Assembly: GCF_004784465.1 (NCBI RefSeq)
Contig: NZ_SRRU01000002.1
Coordinates: 124,001-188,000 of the forward strand
Direction: 5' to 3'
From: Streptomyces griseoluteus
Lineage (GTDB): Bacteria > Actinomycetota > Actinomycetes > Streptomycetales > Streptomycetaceae
Length of the DNA: 64,000 nt
A program made the translations under genes and the position numbers. Position 1 is the stretch's first letter, and each line of letters begins with the position of its first letter. This document shows positions 18,194-27,361 of this stretch, piece after piece. Under the pieces are notes generated by a model that was not told the origin of the DNA, searched no databases, and was given only the letters and a program-made list of their open reading frames with translations.

Positions 18194-19347
18194 TTCGTCC
18201 CCTTCGGCCTGCGGCGCTCCCAGCCCTCGGCCCACAGGTCGAACCGGGCCTGCTGCTGCGGGAACTCGGCCGCCGCGTCGGTGTCCAGCTCGACGCCGAG
18301 GCCGGGGGCGTCGGAGAGGTGGAAGTAGCCGTCGACCACCTCGGGGGCGCCCTTCACCACCGTCTTGATCTCCGCGTCCGCGAAGTCGTTGAAGTGCTCA
18401 AGGATCTTGAAGTTCGGTGTGCTGAAGCCGACCTGGAGCGAGGCGGCGGTGAGGACCGACCCGCCCACGTTGTGCGGGGCGAGCAGCACGTAGTGGGTCT
18501 CGGCGGCCGCGGCCAGCTTGCGGGTCTCCCAGATGCCGCCGATGTGGCCGACGTCCGGCTGGAGGATGTCCGCCGACTGGCTCTCGAACAGCTCCCGGAA
18601 CTCGATCCGGTCGTGCATCCGCTCCCCGGTGGCGACCGGGATGTCCACCTTGGCGGCCACCTTCTGCAGCGCCTTCAGGTTCTCCGGCGGCACCGGTTCC
18701 TCCAGCCAGGCCGGGTCGAAGGGCGCCAGTTCGCGGGCGAGGCGGATCGCGGTGGCGGGGGAGAAGCGGCCGTGCATCTCCAGCATCAGCTCGGTGTCCG
18801 GGCCGATCGCGTCCCGTACGGCCTCGATCAGGGAGACGGCGTACCGGGTGCGCTCATGGTCCAGCTCGAAGTGGCCGGTGCCGAAGGGGTCGATCTTCAG
18901 GGCCCGGTAGCCCCGCGCCACGACCGAGCGGGCCGCCTCGTGATACGCCTCCGGCGTGCGCTCGGTGGTGTACCAGCCGTTGGCGTACGCCTTGACGCGG
19001 TCGGTGACCTTTCCGCCGAGCAACTGCCACACCGGTACGCCGAGCGCCTTGCCCTTGATGTCCCAGCAGGCCATCTCGACCACCGCGATCCCGGACATCA
19101 CGATCTCGCCGGCCCGGCCGAAGTCGCCGTACTTCATCCGGCGGACCAGGTCCTCGACGGCGAACGGGTCGGAGCCCGCGATGTGGTTGGCCTCGGCCTC
19201 CCGCAAGTAGCCGAGCAGGGCGTCGGTGTGTCCCAGCATGCGGGTCTCCCCGACGCCGGTGAGCCCCTCGTCCGTGTGGACCTGCACATAGGTCAGGTTC
19301 CGCCACGGTGTGCCGACCACATGGGTGCTGATTCCGGTGATACGCAC
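18190..19347 (-). CDS. enolase-superfamily sugar-acid dehydratase (mandelate racemase/MLE type)
   Basis: 385 residues from GTG 19347. The N-terminal capping domain (VHTDEGLTGVGETRMLG) is followed by the barrel with base motif LKIDPFG. Metal ligands lie in LMLEMHGR, PAWLEEPVPPEN and IPVATGERMH, and a His acid in LLAPHNVGGSV. The superfamily abstracts the alpha-proton of a carboxylate; in sugar operons it is normally a dehydratase (galactonate, gluconate, fuconate and similar). Which acid is unclear. First gene of the operon 19347-12162. Confidence 0.92.
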   Translation of the reverse strand: MRITGISTHVVGTPWRNLTYVQVHTDEGLTGVGETRMLGHTDALLGYLREAEANHIAGSDPFAVEDLVRRMKYGDFGRAGEIVMSGIAVVEMACWDIKGKALGVPVWQLLGGKVTDRVKAYANGWYTTERTPEAYHEAARSVVARGYRALKIDPFGTGHFELDHERTRYAVSLIEAVRDAIGPDTELMLEMHGRFSPATAIRLARELAPFDPAWLEEPVPPENLKALQKVAAKVDIPVATGERMHDRIEFRELFESQSADILQPDVGHIGGIWETRKLAAAAETHYVLLAPHNVGGSVLTAASLQVGFSTPNFKILEHFNDFADAEIKTVVKGAPEVVDGYFHLSDAPGLGVELDTDAAAEFPQQQARFDLWAEGWERRRPKGTK

Positions 19348-19363
19348 GCCCGTCCACCCCTCG

Positions 19364-19444
19364 GTGTTCGAAATTTCGTCATGCGTTCGAAATGCTGGCG
19401 TGACAGTAGGGAGGGCGAGTGGGGGGTGTCAATGGGTCGAACAC
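19364..19444. promoter_or_regulatory. putative IclR-type operator region of the sugar operon
   Basis: Contains GTGTTCG (19364-19370) fused to the palindrome CGAAATTTCG (19369-19378), a second TTCGAAAT (19386-19393) that pairs with ATTTCG (19373-19378), and TCGAACAC (19437-19444). Such repeated TTCGA sites upstream of a catabolic operon fit a regulator operator. The same TCGAACAC/GTGTTCG words flank the start of the IclR gene at 1850-1888. Confidence 0.55.
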
Positions 19445-19548
19445 GTAACGGTTCCGGCAAAGGCGTGTACGCGGATGTCTCTCCCGCACCAAACCTTCAC
19501 AGTGGCACCTAGGAACGTGACCCGAGTGGAATCTAGTCTTCCCGCGTC

Positions 19549-20589
19549 ATGGACTACTGCCACCCGTGCCGACGGCACCTCAACGGCGCTCTCGCCTGCC
19601 CCGGCTGCGGCGCGCCCGCCCTGAGCGCCGTCGCGCCCACCGCCACCGTTGCCTCCGGCAGCATGGCGGACCCTTACGGGCAGAGCCCCCAGACTCCTTA
19701 TTACGGGGAGACCACTCACGCAGCCCCCTACGGGCAGGAGGCCTCGGCCGCCCCCTACGGGCAGGAGGCCTCGGCCGCCTCCTACGGGCAGGAGGCCTCG
19801 GCGGCCCCCTACGGGCAGGAGGCCTCGGCGGCCCCCTACGGGGAAGACCACCCGGCCACCCCGTACGGGCAGGAGACGCCCGCCGCGCCCCACGGGGAGG
19901 ACACCCCGGCCCCCACCCCCGAACCACCAGCCGCCCCAGAACCCCCGAAGGTCCCCCGGCAGGCCGACCGGCGCGGCACCTACGAGCCCCCCACGAGCCC
20001 CACGGACCTCACGGGCCCTACGGACCCCACGGACCCCGAGGATCTTGAGGACCCCTACGACGACCCGGACCCGGCCCCCGACGGCAGCCGCCGCGACCGC
20101 AAGGCCGCGGCCCATCGCCGTCGCAGACGCCGCACCCTCCTCATCGCCACCGGCTTCGTCCTCGCCGCCGCAGCCCTGAGCCTCGCCGAACTCAGTGCCG
20201 ACGGCCCCTTCTCCTTCGACCGGCCGGCCTCCAGCGACGCCTCCCCGGACGGCGGCTCCGCCTCCGTCTCCCCGGCCCGGACGGGCGCCCCCGTCACCGA
20301 CGCCACGGCAGGCGCGTCCACCTTCCCCAGCACCTCGGCCTCCGCCTCCGCCTCGGACTCCCCCTCGGCGTCCCCTTCCAAGTCCTCCACCGAGTCCGAG
20401 TCCCCGTCGACACCCCCCACCACCGACAGCCCCGCCACCACTCCCCAGCACTCCGAGGCCCCCGCCGCCGACGACCCGGCCCCGGAAAAGCCCACCCCCA
20501 CCCCTACGGCGGCCCCCACCACGGCCAAGCCCGCCCCCGAGCCCACCCCCACCAGGACCTGCGACCGCTTCCTGTGGTGGTGCAGCTGA
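19549..20589 (+). CDS. SCO2400-family protein: zinc ribbon, repeats, TM, Ser/Thr/Pro-rich exterior
   Basis: 346 residues from ATG 19549. The N-terminus MDYCHPCRRHLNGALACPGC is a CxxC...CxxC zinc ribbon. Then come nine-residue repeats of the PYGQEASAA type (about residues 59-98), a Pro/Thr/Asp-rich stretch and an Arg-rich patch. One membrane helix (LLIATGFVLAAAALSLA) precedes a long Ser/Thr/Pro-rich outer region ending TCDRFLWWCS, with a Cys pair. Topology would put the zinc ribbon inside and the Ser-rich part outside. The role is unknown in this Streptomyces-specific family. A -10 TAGTCT (19534-19539) is only 9 nt before the ATG, so the leader is very short. Confidence 0.88.
   Translation: MDYCHPCRRHLNGALACPGCGAPALSAVAPTATVASGSMADPYGQSPQTPYYGETTHAAPYGQEASAAPYGQEASAASYGQEASAAPYGQEASAAPYGEDHPATPYGQETPAAPHGEDTPAPTPEPPAAPEPPKVPRQADRRGTYEPPTSPTDLTGPTDPTDPEDLEDPYDDPDPAPDGSRRDRKAAAHRRRRRRTLLIATGFVLAAAALSLAELSADGPFSFDRPASSDASPDGGSASVSPARTGAPVTDATAGASTFPSTSASASASDSPSASPSKSSTESESPSTPPTTDSPATTPQHSEAPAADDPAPEKPTPTPTAAPTTAKPAPEPTPTRTCDRFLWWCS
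19724..19845 (+). repeat. 27-bp in-frame tandem repeats
   Basis: Units of the form CCCTACGGGCAGGAGGCCTC plus GGCCGCC repeat about four times in a row, each encoding nine residues (PYGQEASAA). Nearly identical at DNA level, so recently amplified and likely variable in copy number. Confidence 0.85.
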
Positions 20590-20859
20590 AGGACGCGCGG
20601 CCATCCCGGCGGCGACGCGTGGTGACCCGCCCCCTCTCGGGCGGGCGCCCCCGGCACCCTGGCCGCCCGTCCGCTTCCCCTCACCGGTCATACGAACCCC
20701 GTGGAGTACGCCATCCGGGGTAACGGTGACACCAACAGGGCCCCGCGTCGGTTGAGTCGAACAGGTACATCTCGCCGTACACGACCTCGGAATGCGCCGG
20801 CCGGACCCGGCGCCGTGCGAGGAGGAGCAGCGAGCAGCGGCTCAGTTGAGGAGAACCGG

Positions 20860-22017
20860 ATGACACAGGACAGCACCGTCCAGGGCACTGTCGCCGAGGG
20901 GTACGAGGCGGTGCGGGAGGAGTTCGCCGCCTTCGTCGCCGGTGAACAGCCGGACTACGAGGGCCAGTTGTGCGCCTACGTGGACGGCCGCCGGGTCGTC
21001 GACCTGTGGGCGGGCGAGGGCGTGGACGCCGGCTCGCTGTACGGCGTCTTCTCCTGTACCAAGGGCGCCGCCCACCTGGTCACCGCCCTCCTGGTGCAGG
21101 ACGGCACCCTCGAACTGGACCGCAAGGTCACCTACTACTGGCCCGAGTTCGGCGTCGAGGGCAAGAGCACCCTCACCCTGCGCGACCTCCTCGCCCACCG
21201 CGCCGGACTCGTCGGCACCGACACCGGCTTCAGCCCGGCCGAGCTGGCCGACGACCGCGCGCTCGCGGAACGCCTCGCCGACCAGCGCCCCTTCTGGCGC
21301 CCCGGCTTCGCGTTCGGCTACCACGCGCTGACCATGGGCGCCCTCACCGGCGAGGTGATCCGCCGGGCCACCGGCCACACCGTCCAGGAGCTGTACGAGG
21401 AGCGCGTCCGCGCCCCCTACGGGCTGGACTTCCACCTCGGCCTGCCCGCCTCCCGCGAGCCCCGCTTCCGCGCCACCCAGCCGATGCTGCCGACCCCCGC
21501 CCAACAGGCGGAGGCCGAACTGCGCCGGACCGGCCCGCACACCCTGCCGTCCATCGCCCGGAACCAGCACGCCCCCACCCCCACCGACCTGGAGTCGCTG
21601 CCCAACGACCGCGCCGTCCGCGCGAACGGCCCCGCCTCCGTCGGCGGCGTCGCCTCGGCGCGCGGCCTGGCCGGGATGTACGCGGCGATGATCAGTGAGG
21701 TGGACGAGAAGGCGCCGCTCCTCAAGAGCGACACCCTCGCCGAGTTCGGCCAGCCGCACTCGGCCGGTCACGACCTGGTGTGCCGCGCCCACGCGGTGTT
21801 CGGCCTGGGCTTCGAGTGCACGGCTGAGACCTGGCACCCCTTCCTCGGCGCCGGCACCCTCGGCCACTGCGGCGCGGCCGGCTCGCAGGCGTTCGCCGAT
21901 CCCCGCAGCGGCCTCGCCTACGGCTACACCCGCCGCCGCTTCGTCTACCCCGGCGGTGCGGCCCCGGAGAACGACCGGCTGGCCGCCGCCGTGCACGAGG
22001 CGGCGCTGAAGGGCTGA
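20860..22017 (+). CDS. serine hydrolase, beta-lactamase/EstB-type esterase
   Basis: 385 residues from ATG 20860 with GAGGAGA upstream. The class C beta-lactamase fold is shown by the SxxK motif in FSCTKGAAHL (Ser about 65, Lys about 68), a tyrosine motif in FGYHALTMG, and LRDLLAHRAGLVG. The C-terminal HCGAAGSQAFADPRSGLAYG corresponds to the third active-site element. No signal peptide, so an intracellular esterase or amidase is more likely than a beta-lactamase. The 270 bp upstream holds no recognisable gene. Confidence 0.9.
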   Translation: MTQDSTVQGTVAEGYEAVREEFAAFVAGEQPDYEGQLCAYVDGRRVVDLWAGEGVDAGSLYGVFSCTKGAAHLVTALLVQDGTLELDRKVTYYWPEFGVEGKSTLTLRDLLAHRAGLVGTDTGFSPAELADDRALAERLADQRPFWRPGFAFGYHALTMGALTGEVIRRATGHTVQELYEERVRAPYGLDFHLGLPASREPRFRATQPMLPTPAQQAEAELRRTGPHTLPSIARNQHAPTPTDLESLPNDRAVRANGPASVGGVASARGLAGMYAAMISEVDEKAPLLKSDTLAEFGQPHSAGHDLVCRAHAVFGLGFECTAETWHPFLGAGTLGHCGAAGSQAFADPRSGLAYGYTRRRFVYPGGAAPENDRLAAAVHEAALKG

Positions 22018-22023
22018 GACATG

Positions 22024-22062
22024 GCGGAGGCCGCACCCCACGTCCAGGGATGCGGCCTCCGC
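22024..22062. terminator. bidirectional terminator hairpin
   Basis: GCGGAGGCCGCA (22024-22035) and its exact complement (22051-22062) form a 12-bp stem with a 15-nt loop, between two convergent genes. Confidence 0.8.
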
Positions 22063-22098
22063 GAGGTCCGACGGCCGGCAGCCGGCGCAGGACACCGG

Positions 22099-23121
<1,023 letters not shown>

Positions 23122-23148
23122 CGGGCGCGACCTTCTTCCTCAAACTGC

Positions 23149-23161
23149 TTCAGTACCTGAA
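23149..23161. promoter_or_regulatory. putative MarR operator
   Basis: TTCAGTACCTGAA, a dyad with five-base arms, sits in the unusually A/T-rich intergenic region between the divergent oxidoreductase and marR genes. Confidence 0.5.
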
Positions 23162-23216
23162 ACAACCATGCTCCTAAATATTTCATGATGTCAAGTAACC
23201 CGGTATCCTGGACGGC

Positions 23217-23669
23217 ATGTCCACCCCGCCGCCGCGTCCCACCGTGCGTCACCGCTCCGCCGACCCCCTGACCATGGAGGTCGTCGAGCTGATCGGCGAC
23301 GTCGTGGCCCGCTTCTACGCGGACTACGAGGAGGCCGCGGCCAGCCACGCGCTCACCGGACCGCAGGCCCGTCTGCTCAGCCTCCTCGCCCTGGAGCCGC
23401 TGCCCATGCGCAAGCTCGCCCAGCGGCTGAAGTGCGAGCCGTCCAACGTGACCGGGATCGTGGACCGGCTGGAGTCGCGCGGCCTGGTCGAGCGGCGCCC
23501 CGACAGCGCCGACCGCCGGGTCAAGCTCGCCGCCGCCACCGAGGAGGGCCTGCGGGTCGCCCGCGATCTCCGCGAGGGCCTGCACTTCGCCCGCGAACCC
23601 CTCGCCGGCCTCTCCACCGCCGAGCGCTCCTCCCTGCGCGACCTGCTCCGCCGCATGCTCGACGCCTGA
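23217..23669 (+). CDS. MarR-family transcriptional regulator
   Basis: 150 residues. Winged helix with LPMRKLAQRLKCEPSNVTGI (recognition helix) and VDRLESRGLVERRPDSADRR (wing), flanked by dimerisation helices. The family usually represses itself and a divergent detoxification gene, here the CurA-type reductase. The start at ATG 23217 lies 6 bp after a plausible -10 (TATCCT, 23205-23210), so the mRNA may be nearly leaderless. Confidence 0.92.
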   Translation: MSTPPPRPTVRHRSADPLTMEVVELIGDVVARFYADYEEAAASHALTGPQARLLSLLALEPLPMRKLAQRLKCEPSNVTGIVDRLESRGLVERRPDSADRRVKLAAATEEGLRVARDLREGLHFAREPLAGLSTAERSSLRDLLRRMLDA

Positions 23670-23698
23670 ACCACCCCGCTGCGGGTAAAGTCCCCGCC

Positions 23699-24487
23699 AT
23701 GCGCGATCTCGGGGTGGGGTTCCGTCATCTCCTCAACGGCCAGCGGTGGGTGGCCCAGCACGGACGGCAGTACGGCTTCGGCCTGCTGCCCGGCCTGATC
23801 ACCCTCGTCCTCTACGTGGGCGTGCTGGTCGCCCTCGGGGTCTGGGGCTCCGACGCCGTCACCTGGGCGACCCCGTTCGCCGACGACTGGTCCGGTCCCT
23901 GGCAGGGCGTCTTCCGGGGCTTCCTCACCGTCGTGCTGTTCGCCCTCGCCCTGCTGCTGGCCGTCCTCACCTTCACCGCGGCCACCCTGCTCATAGGCCA
24001 GCCCTTCTACGAGAGCCTCTCCGAGCGCACCGACGCCGACGTCTCGCCCGACGGGACCGCGCCCAGCTCCGACCGGCCGATGTGGCGCGACCTGTGGATC
24101 TCCGCCCGCGACAGCCTGCGCATCCTGGTGCGGGCCTGCGTCTGGGGCATTTTGCTCTTCGCGCTCGGCTTCCTGCCCGTGGTCGGCCAGACCGTCGTAC
24201 CCGTCCTCGGCTTCTTCGTCACCGGGTTCTTCCTCACCGAGGAACTCACCTCCGTGGCCCTCCAGCGCCGGGACGTCGACCTGCGCGCCCGGCTCGCCCT
24301 GCTGCGCTCCCGCAAGATGCTCGCCTGGGGTTTCGGCGTCCCGCTGGGCCTCGCCTTCCTGGTCCCCGTGGTCGCGGTGTTCCTGATGCCCGGCGCGGTC
24401 GCCGGTGCCACCCTGCTGACCCGCGACCTCCTCGGCGAACCCCTCGCCGAGGAGCAGCCGGAGAGCGACCAGCCGGTCACCGCCTGA
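23699..24487 (+). CDS. EI24-domain (CysZ-like) membrane protein
   Basis: 262 residues from ATG 23699. Four hydrophobic regions (about 28-49, 73-100, 143-180, 210-240) with the conserved loop LLIGQPFYESLSERTDADV and GFFLTEELTSVALQRR. Matches the EI24/CysZ family; CysZ transports sulfate in enterobacteria, but actinobacterial members are uncharacterised. Starts 29 bp after the MarR gene, so the two may be co-transcribed. Confidence 0.88.
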   Translation: MRDLGVGFRHLLNGQRWVAQHGRQYGFGLLPGLITLVLYVGVLVALGVWGSDAVTWATPFADDWSGPWQGVFRGFLTVVLFALALLLAVLTFTAATLLIGQPFYESLSERTDADVSPDGTAPSSDRPMWRDLWISARDSLRILVRACVWGILLFALGFLPVVGQTVVPVLGFFVTGFFLTEELTSVALQRRDVDLRARLALLRSRKMLAWGFGVPLGLAFLVPVVAVFLMPGAVAGATLLTRDLLGEPLAEEQPESDQPVTA

Positions 24488-24607
24488 ACCCGGCCCGGCG
24501 GGCGACAAGGCGAAGTCGTGACCCGGGAGTGAAGGGTTCGTAGGAGAACCCGCCCGGACCCCCGATCCGGCGCCACCGGCGGCCCGGCGCGGATTACCGT
24601 CGACATC

Positions 24608-24644
24608 AGCCCCGGTCCCGGAACCTGACACCCGGACCGGGGCT
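24608..24644. terminator. bidirectional terminator hairpin
   Basis: AGCCCCGGTCC (24608-24618) pairs perfectly with 24634-24644, 15-nt loop, in the 176-bp gap between the convergent EI24 and galM genes. Confidence 0.75.
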
Positions 24645-24663
24645 GAATGCTGTCCGGGGCGGC

Positions 24664-25635
24664 TCAGCGCGTCCCGAAGCCGTACACCGTCGCGGAGCGG
24701 TACACCTCGCCCGGTTCCAGCCGGGTGGTGGGGAAGTCCGGGCGGTTCGGCGAGTCGGGGAAGTGCTGGGTCTCCAGCGCGATCCCCTCGCCCGGCGTGA
24801 ACGGGGCGCCCAGGTGGTCGGCGGTGTAGAGCTGGAGGCCCGGCTCGGTCGTCGCCACCGTCAGCACCCGCCCGGACGCGGGGTCGTACAGCTCGGCCAC
24901 CTCCTCGGCCTCCGGCGTGACGCCCTTGTCCAGCACGTAGTTGTGGTCGTACCCCGAGCCGACCTTGCGGGAGACGCGGAAGTCGAAGCGCGAGTCCGTC
25001 ACGTCCACGGGCTCGCCCACCGGGATCAGCCCGTCGTCCACCGGCGTGTACCGCGAGGCGGCCAGCCGCAGCTCATGACCGCCCGCGTGCCCCGAGCCAC
25101 TGAGGTTCCAGTACGAGTGGTTGGTGAGGTTCACGACCGTGGGCGCGTCCGTCACCGCCTCGTAGGCGATCCGCAGCGCACCCGACTCCTGAAGCGTGTA
25201 CGTCGCCGAGACCTCAAGACGCCCCGGAAAGCCCTCCTCGCCGTGCGGGCTGACCCGGCTGAGCCGCACCCCGTGCTCCACCGGCTCCGCGTCCCACACG
25301 TACCGGTCGAAGCCCCGGTCGCCGCCGTGCAGCGAGTTGGGCCCGTTGTTGCGGGCCAGCGCGTACGTCCGCCCGTCCAGCGGGAAGCGGCCGCCCGCGA
25401 TCCGGTTGGCGTACCGGCCCACCAACGCGCCCAGATACGGGCCCGGATGGTCCACATAGCCCTGGACGGAGGGGAACCCGAGCACCACGTCCGCCGCGTG
25501 CCCCTCCCGGTCCGGCACCTCGGCCGACTGCACGATTCCGCCGTACGACAGCACCCGGACCCGTACCCCACCGCGCTCGAGCGTCCAGCGGTGCACCGGG
25601 GTCCCGTCGGAAAGTGTGCCGAAAAGTTCGCCCAT
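24664..25635 (-). CDS. galM: aldose 1-epimerase (galactose mutarotase)
   Basis: 323 residues. GalM motifs: GRYANRIAGGRFPLDGRTYA, NNGPNSLHGGDRGFD with a catalytic His, VVNLTNHSYWNLSG with the second His, and the Glu-bearing end GIALETQHFPDSPNRPDFPT. It interconverts alpha- and beta-anomers of galactose and glucose, feeding galactose released by beta-galactosidase into catabolism. Lies 15 bp downstream of the GDSL lipoprotein gene in the same direction. Confidence 0.95.
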   Translation of the reverse strand: MGELFGTLSDGTPVHRWTLERGGVRVRVLSYGGIVQSAEVPDREGHAADVVLGFPSVQGYVDHPGPYLGALVGRYANRIAGGRFPLDGRTYALARNNGPNSLHGGDRGFDRYVWDAEPVEHGVRLSRVSPHGEEGFPGRLEVSATYTLQESGALRIAYEAVTDAPTVVNLTNHSYWNLSGSGHAGGHELRLAASRYTPVDDGLIPVGEPVDVTDSRFDFRVSRKVGSGYDHNYVLDKGVTPEAEEVAELYDPASGRVLTVATTEPGLQLYTADHLGAPFTPGEGIALETQHFPDSPNRPDFPTTRLEPGEVYRSATVYGFGTR

Positions 25636-25650
25636 GTGGGAAACCTTAGG

Positions 25651-26532
25651 TCACGGTCTGCGCTCCGTGACCGTCCGGTACGCGATCTCGGCGAGCCGGG
25701 CCTGACCGTCCCGGCTCGGGTGGAACCAGTCCCACTGGCTCAACTGCCCGGTGCCGAAGCGGTAGTCGAAGACCGCGTTGCCGTCGGAGCGGCAGCGCTC
25801 GTCCTTCGCGCACACCTCGGCCAGTACCGCGTTGTACGCCTCCACCCGGTGCTGTACCTCCTGCCGGCGCACCGTCGCCGCCTCGGTCAGGTCGTCCGCG
25901 CCGCGCAGCATGGAGGGGCAGATGCCCAGCTTCCACACCTCCTTGCCCAGCGGATCGGCCCGCCCCTCCGACCACAGCCGCAGCAGGTTCGGCACGCTCG
26001 CCACGTACACCTGTGTCCTGGGCAGTTCCTTGCGCAGCGTCGCCATCGAGCGCTCGAAGTCCGCGCGGAAGTCCGCCACCGGGGTCATCGCCGACACCGA
26101 GGAGCGGCAGGCGTCGTTGGCGCCCACCATCACCGTCACCAGCTCCGGGCGGCGCCGCACCGCCTCGGCCATCTGACCGGGCAGGTCGGCCATCCGGGCG
26201 CCGGTCACCGCGTAGTTCCAGCCCCGCTCGGCAGCGCCCTGCCGCCCCAGCAGCCGTACCGCCAGGCTGTCCACGCCGGCGTCCGCGCCCGTCGCCCAGG
26301 ACACCTCCGGGCAGTCCGCGAGCACCTGGCAGGCGTCGAAGCCGCGGGTGATGGAGTCGCCCACCGCCGCGATCGAGTCCGGGTGCGCGTTCCACACCGG
26401 GGAGGGCCTGGCGGACGGCCGGGACACGCCCGTACCCCCGTCGTCGCCCCGGACGGAGTCACAGCCGCTCGCCAGCACGGCCGCCGTCAGCACGGCGAGG
26501 ACGGCCCGCGCCCGGTGGCCTGGTTTCCGCAT
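25651..26532 (-). CDS. SGNH/GDSL-family hydrolase lipoprotein
   Basis: 293 residues from ATG 26532. Signal peptide with lipobox LASGC (Cys about 24). GDSL block AAVGDSITRGFDAC (Ser about 60), oxyanion motifs GWNYAVTGARMADL and MVGANDAC, and the catalytic Asp-x-x-His in WDWFHPSRDGQ near the C-terminus. Surface-attached esterase or lipase; substrate unknown. Possibly an operon with galM. Divergent from the DUF3145 gene. Confidence 0.92.
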   Translation of the reverse strand: MRKPGHRARAVLAVLTAAVLASGCDSVRGDDGGTGVSRPSARPSPVWNAHPDSIAAVGDSITRGFDACQVLADCPEVSWATGADAGVDSLAVRLLGRQGAAERGWNYAVTGARMADLPGQMAEAVRRRPELVTVMVGANDACRSSVSAMTPVADFRADFERSMATLRKELPRTQVYVASVPNLLRLWSEGRADPLGKEVWKLGICPSMLRGADDLTEAATVRRQEVQHRVEAYNAVLAEVCAKDERCRSDGNAVFDYRFGTGQLSQWDWFHPSRDGQARLAEIAYRTVTERRP

Positions 26533-26798
26533 CCCCGCAGGTCTCCTCGCTCCTTCGCGCACCGACCGTCGGTGCGCCCACCCATCACAACGTGCGCGGG
26601 TTCCCGTCCGCCCCCGCTGGAACGGCACACCCCCGTACAAGCGTCCCCCTGGGTGAATGGCGAAGGTTTCCTGGCACCGGGACCGACGGTACGTCACACT
26701 CCTTGCATCCCCGCAAGGTAGCCTCGCCATCAACGCGGCCGTCGCGTCATGGCCGCTCGACCAGCCCGCAAGATGTCCCGCTCAGCCCGGAGGTTCCG

Positions 26799-27293
26799 GT
26801 GACGACACGTGGAGTTCTGTACGTGCACTCCGCGCCGCGCGCGCTGTGCCCGCATGTCGAGTGGGCCATCGCCGGGGTGCTGGGCACACGCGTCAGCCTG
26901 GACTGGATCAGGCAGCCCGCCGCGTCCGGTACCTGGCGCTCGGAGTTCTCCTGGCAGGGCGAGGCGGCCACCGCCTCCAAGCTCGCCTCCGCGCTGCGCG
27001 GCTGGCAGTTGCTCCGCTTCGAGGTCACCGCCGAGCCCTCCGCCGCAGCCGAGGGCGAGCGCTACAGCTGCACCCCCGACCTCGGCATCTTCCACGCCGT
27101 CACCGGCATCCACGGCGACATCCTCATCCCCGAGGACCGCCTGCGCGCCGCCCTCCAGCGCAGCCGCCAGGGCGAGAGCGACCTGGAGGCCGAACTCGCC
27201 AAGCTCCTCGGCAAGCCCTGGGACGACGAACTGGAGACCTTCCGCCACGCGGGCGAGGGCGCCCCGGTCCGCTGGCTCCACCAGGTGGTCTGA
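26799..27293 (+). CDS. DUF3145 family protein
   Basis: 164 residues from GTG 26799, with GGAGG just upstream. Begins TTRGVLYVHSAPRALCPHVE and contains ASALRGWQLLRFEVTAEPS, TPDLGIFHAVTGIHGDI and KPWDDELETFRHAGEGAPV. A widespread actinobacterial protein of unknown function that is consistently found next to the fab genes in Streptomyces. Convergent with fabF, sharing a strong terminator. Confidence 0.93.
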   Translation: MTTRGVLYVHSAPRALCPHVEWAIAGVLGTRVSLDWIRQPAASGTWRSEFSWQGEAATASKLASALRGWQLLRFEVTAEPSAAAEGERYSCTPDLGIFHAVTGIHGDILIPEDRLRAALQRSRQGESDLEAELAKLLGKPWDDELETFRHAGEGAPVRWLHQVV

Positions 27294-27316
27294 GCCACCG
27301 TCACGTCTGTACGCGA

Positions 27317-27348
27317 GAAAGGCCCCCACCGGACGGTGGGGGCCTTTC
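27317..27348. terminator. strong bidirectional terminator
   Basis: GAAAGGCCCCCACC (27317-27330), 4-nt loop, then its exact complement (27335-27348): a 14-bp stem with A/T flanks between DUF3145 and fabF. Confidence 0.92.
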
Positions 27349-27361
27349 TCCGTGCTTGGGG

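Noticed and set aside
19724..19845. Regular 27-bp repeats that could suggest a CRISPR array
   Set aside because: Repeats are contiguous without spacers, in frame, and encode PYGQEASAA units in a protein.
20860..22017. Beta-lactamase antibiotic-resistance genes (also 33097-33918)
   Set aside because: SxxK is present, but there is no export signal and the sequences resemble EstB-type esterases or general serine hydrolases.
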